Position numbers and translations under genes: made by a program. The notes under the pieces were generated by a model, which did not search any database, had not been told where the DNA came from, and worked only from the letters and a program-made list of their open reading frames with translations. DNA of 64,000 nucleotides from Leptospiraceae bacterium (GTDB lineage Bacteria; Spirochaetota; Leptospiria; Leptospirales; Leptospiraceae). Location: positions 124,001-188,000 of the forward strand of contig JACKPB010000005.1 of assembly GCA_024233875.1 (NCBI GenBank). Reading direction: 5' to 3'. Numbering within the stretch: the first letter of the stretch is position 1; the number at the start of each line of letters is the position of its first letter. This document shows, piece after piece, positions 63,959 to 64,000 of the stretch.

Positions 63959-64000
63959 ATGACAAATGTGTACATCCATAATCCGAGTATCACTAAATTT
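63959..64000 (+). CDS. Start of a gene cut by the right edge, possibly thiolase-like
   Basis: ATG at 63959 opens a frame to the window end: MTNVYIHNPSITKF (14 residues). The pattern VYI...TKF resembles the N-terminus of thiolases or lipid-transfer thiolase-like enzymes. This is a weak call from 14 residues. No ribosome site is obvious. Confidence 0.35.
   Translation, partial: MTNVYIHNPSITKF

Noticed and set aside
1..64000. tRNA, rRNA, CRISPR, insertion sequences or phage genes
   Set aside because: Intergenic regions were read on both strands; none shows cloverleaf-like GC-rich segments, regular short repeats or transposase/integrase coding sequence.

Overview
This is an AT-rich, gene-dense bacterial chromosome segment with no mobile elements, rRNA, tRNA or CRISPR. 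Loose spirochaete-type lipoboxes (FIHC, LSSC, FISC, LSNC), two large class III adenylate cyclases, two SpoIIE-type phosphatases and many unknown secreted proteins suggest a spirochaete of the Leptospiraceae. That assignment is inferred from gene content and is moderately confident.

Layout: (1) 1-5.5 kb: gatB, a membrane lipoprotein adenylate cyclase, a degenerate PhoD-like protein and a TIGR02757 protein. (2) 5.5-11.5 kb: gltBD glutamate synthase. (3) 11.9-20.7 kb: a seven-gene hydrogenase-4/complex-I-like operon ending in a SulP transporter, with a small secreted protein as its likely first gene. (4) 20.8-26.4 kb: a glycosyltransferase, a GabD-type dehydrogenase and a SpoIIE phosphatase/DUF2157/GDYXXLXY operon. 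(5) 26.5-37.4 kb: a TonB-dependent receptor divergent from a binding-protein/TPR fusion, a 1237-residue adenylate cyclase, two small unknown proteins and a tandem hemerythrin. (6) 37.4-43.5 kb: an OmpA-like protein, a Cys-rich lipoprotein, bioA-bioD and hemB. (7) 43.7-48.9 kb: a DUF4105 protein with a polytopic membrane protein, then a deacetylase-family gene pair. (8) 49-53 kb: a lipoate ligase, glyA and a YifB/ComM-type ATPase. (9) 53-59.3 kb: an envelope operon with two SppA peptidases, DUF374 and MBOAT acyltransferases, a lipoprotein and a second SpoIIE phosphatase. (10) 59.5-64 kb: a GHKL-like protein, a PLP enzyme, lepA, a DUF190 protein, bacterioferritin and the first codons of a further gene.

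The most unusual locus is region 3. The membrane and soluble subunits of a hydrogenase-4-like complex are present. The large subunit has no NiFe-ligand cysteines, the NuoB-like domain has lost all the Cys positions of its terminal cluster, and the two ferredoxin clusters fused to that domain are intact. A SulP anion transporter closes the operon. I read this as a non-hydrogenase, ion-motive (Ehr-like) complex tied to anion, possibly bicarbonate, transport. The second locus of interest is region 5, where an outer-membrane receptor, a periplasmic binding protein without permease or ATPase, and a cyclase with several extracytoplasmic segments look like a sensing chain ending in cAMP.
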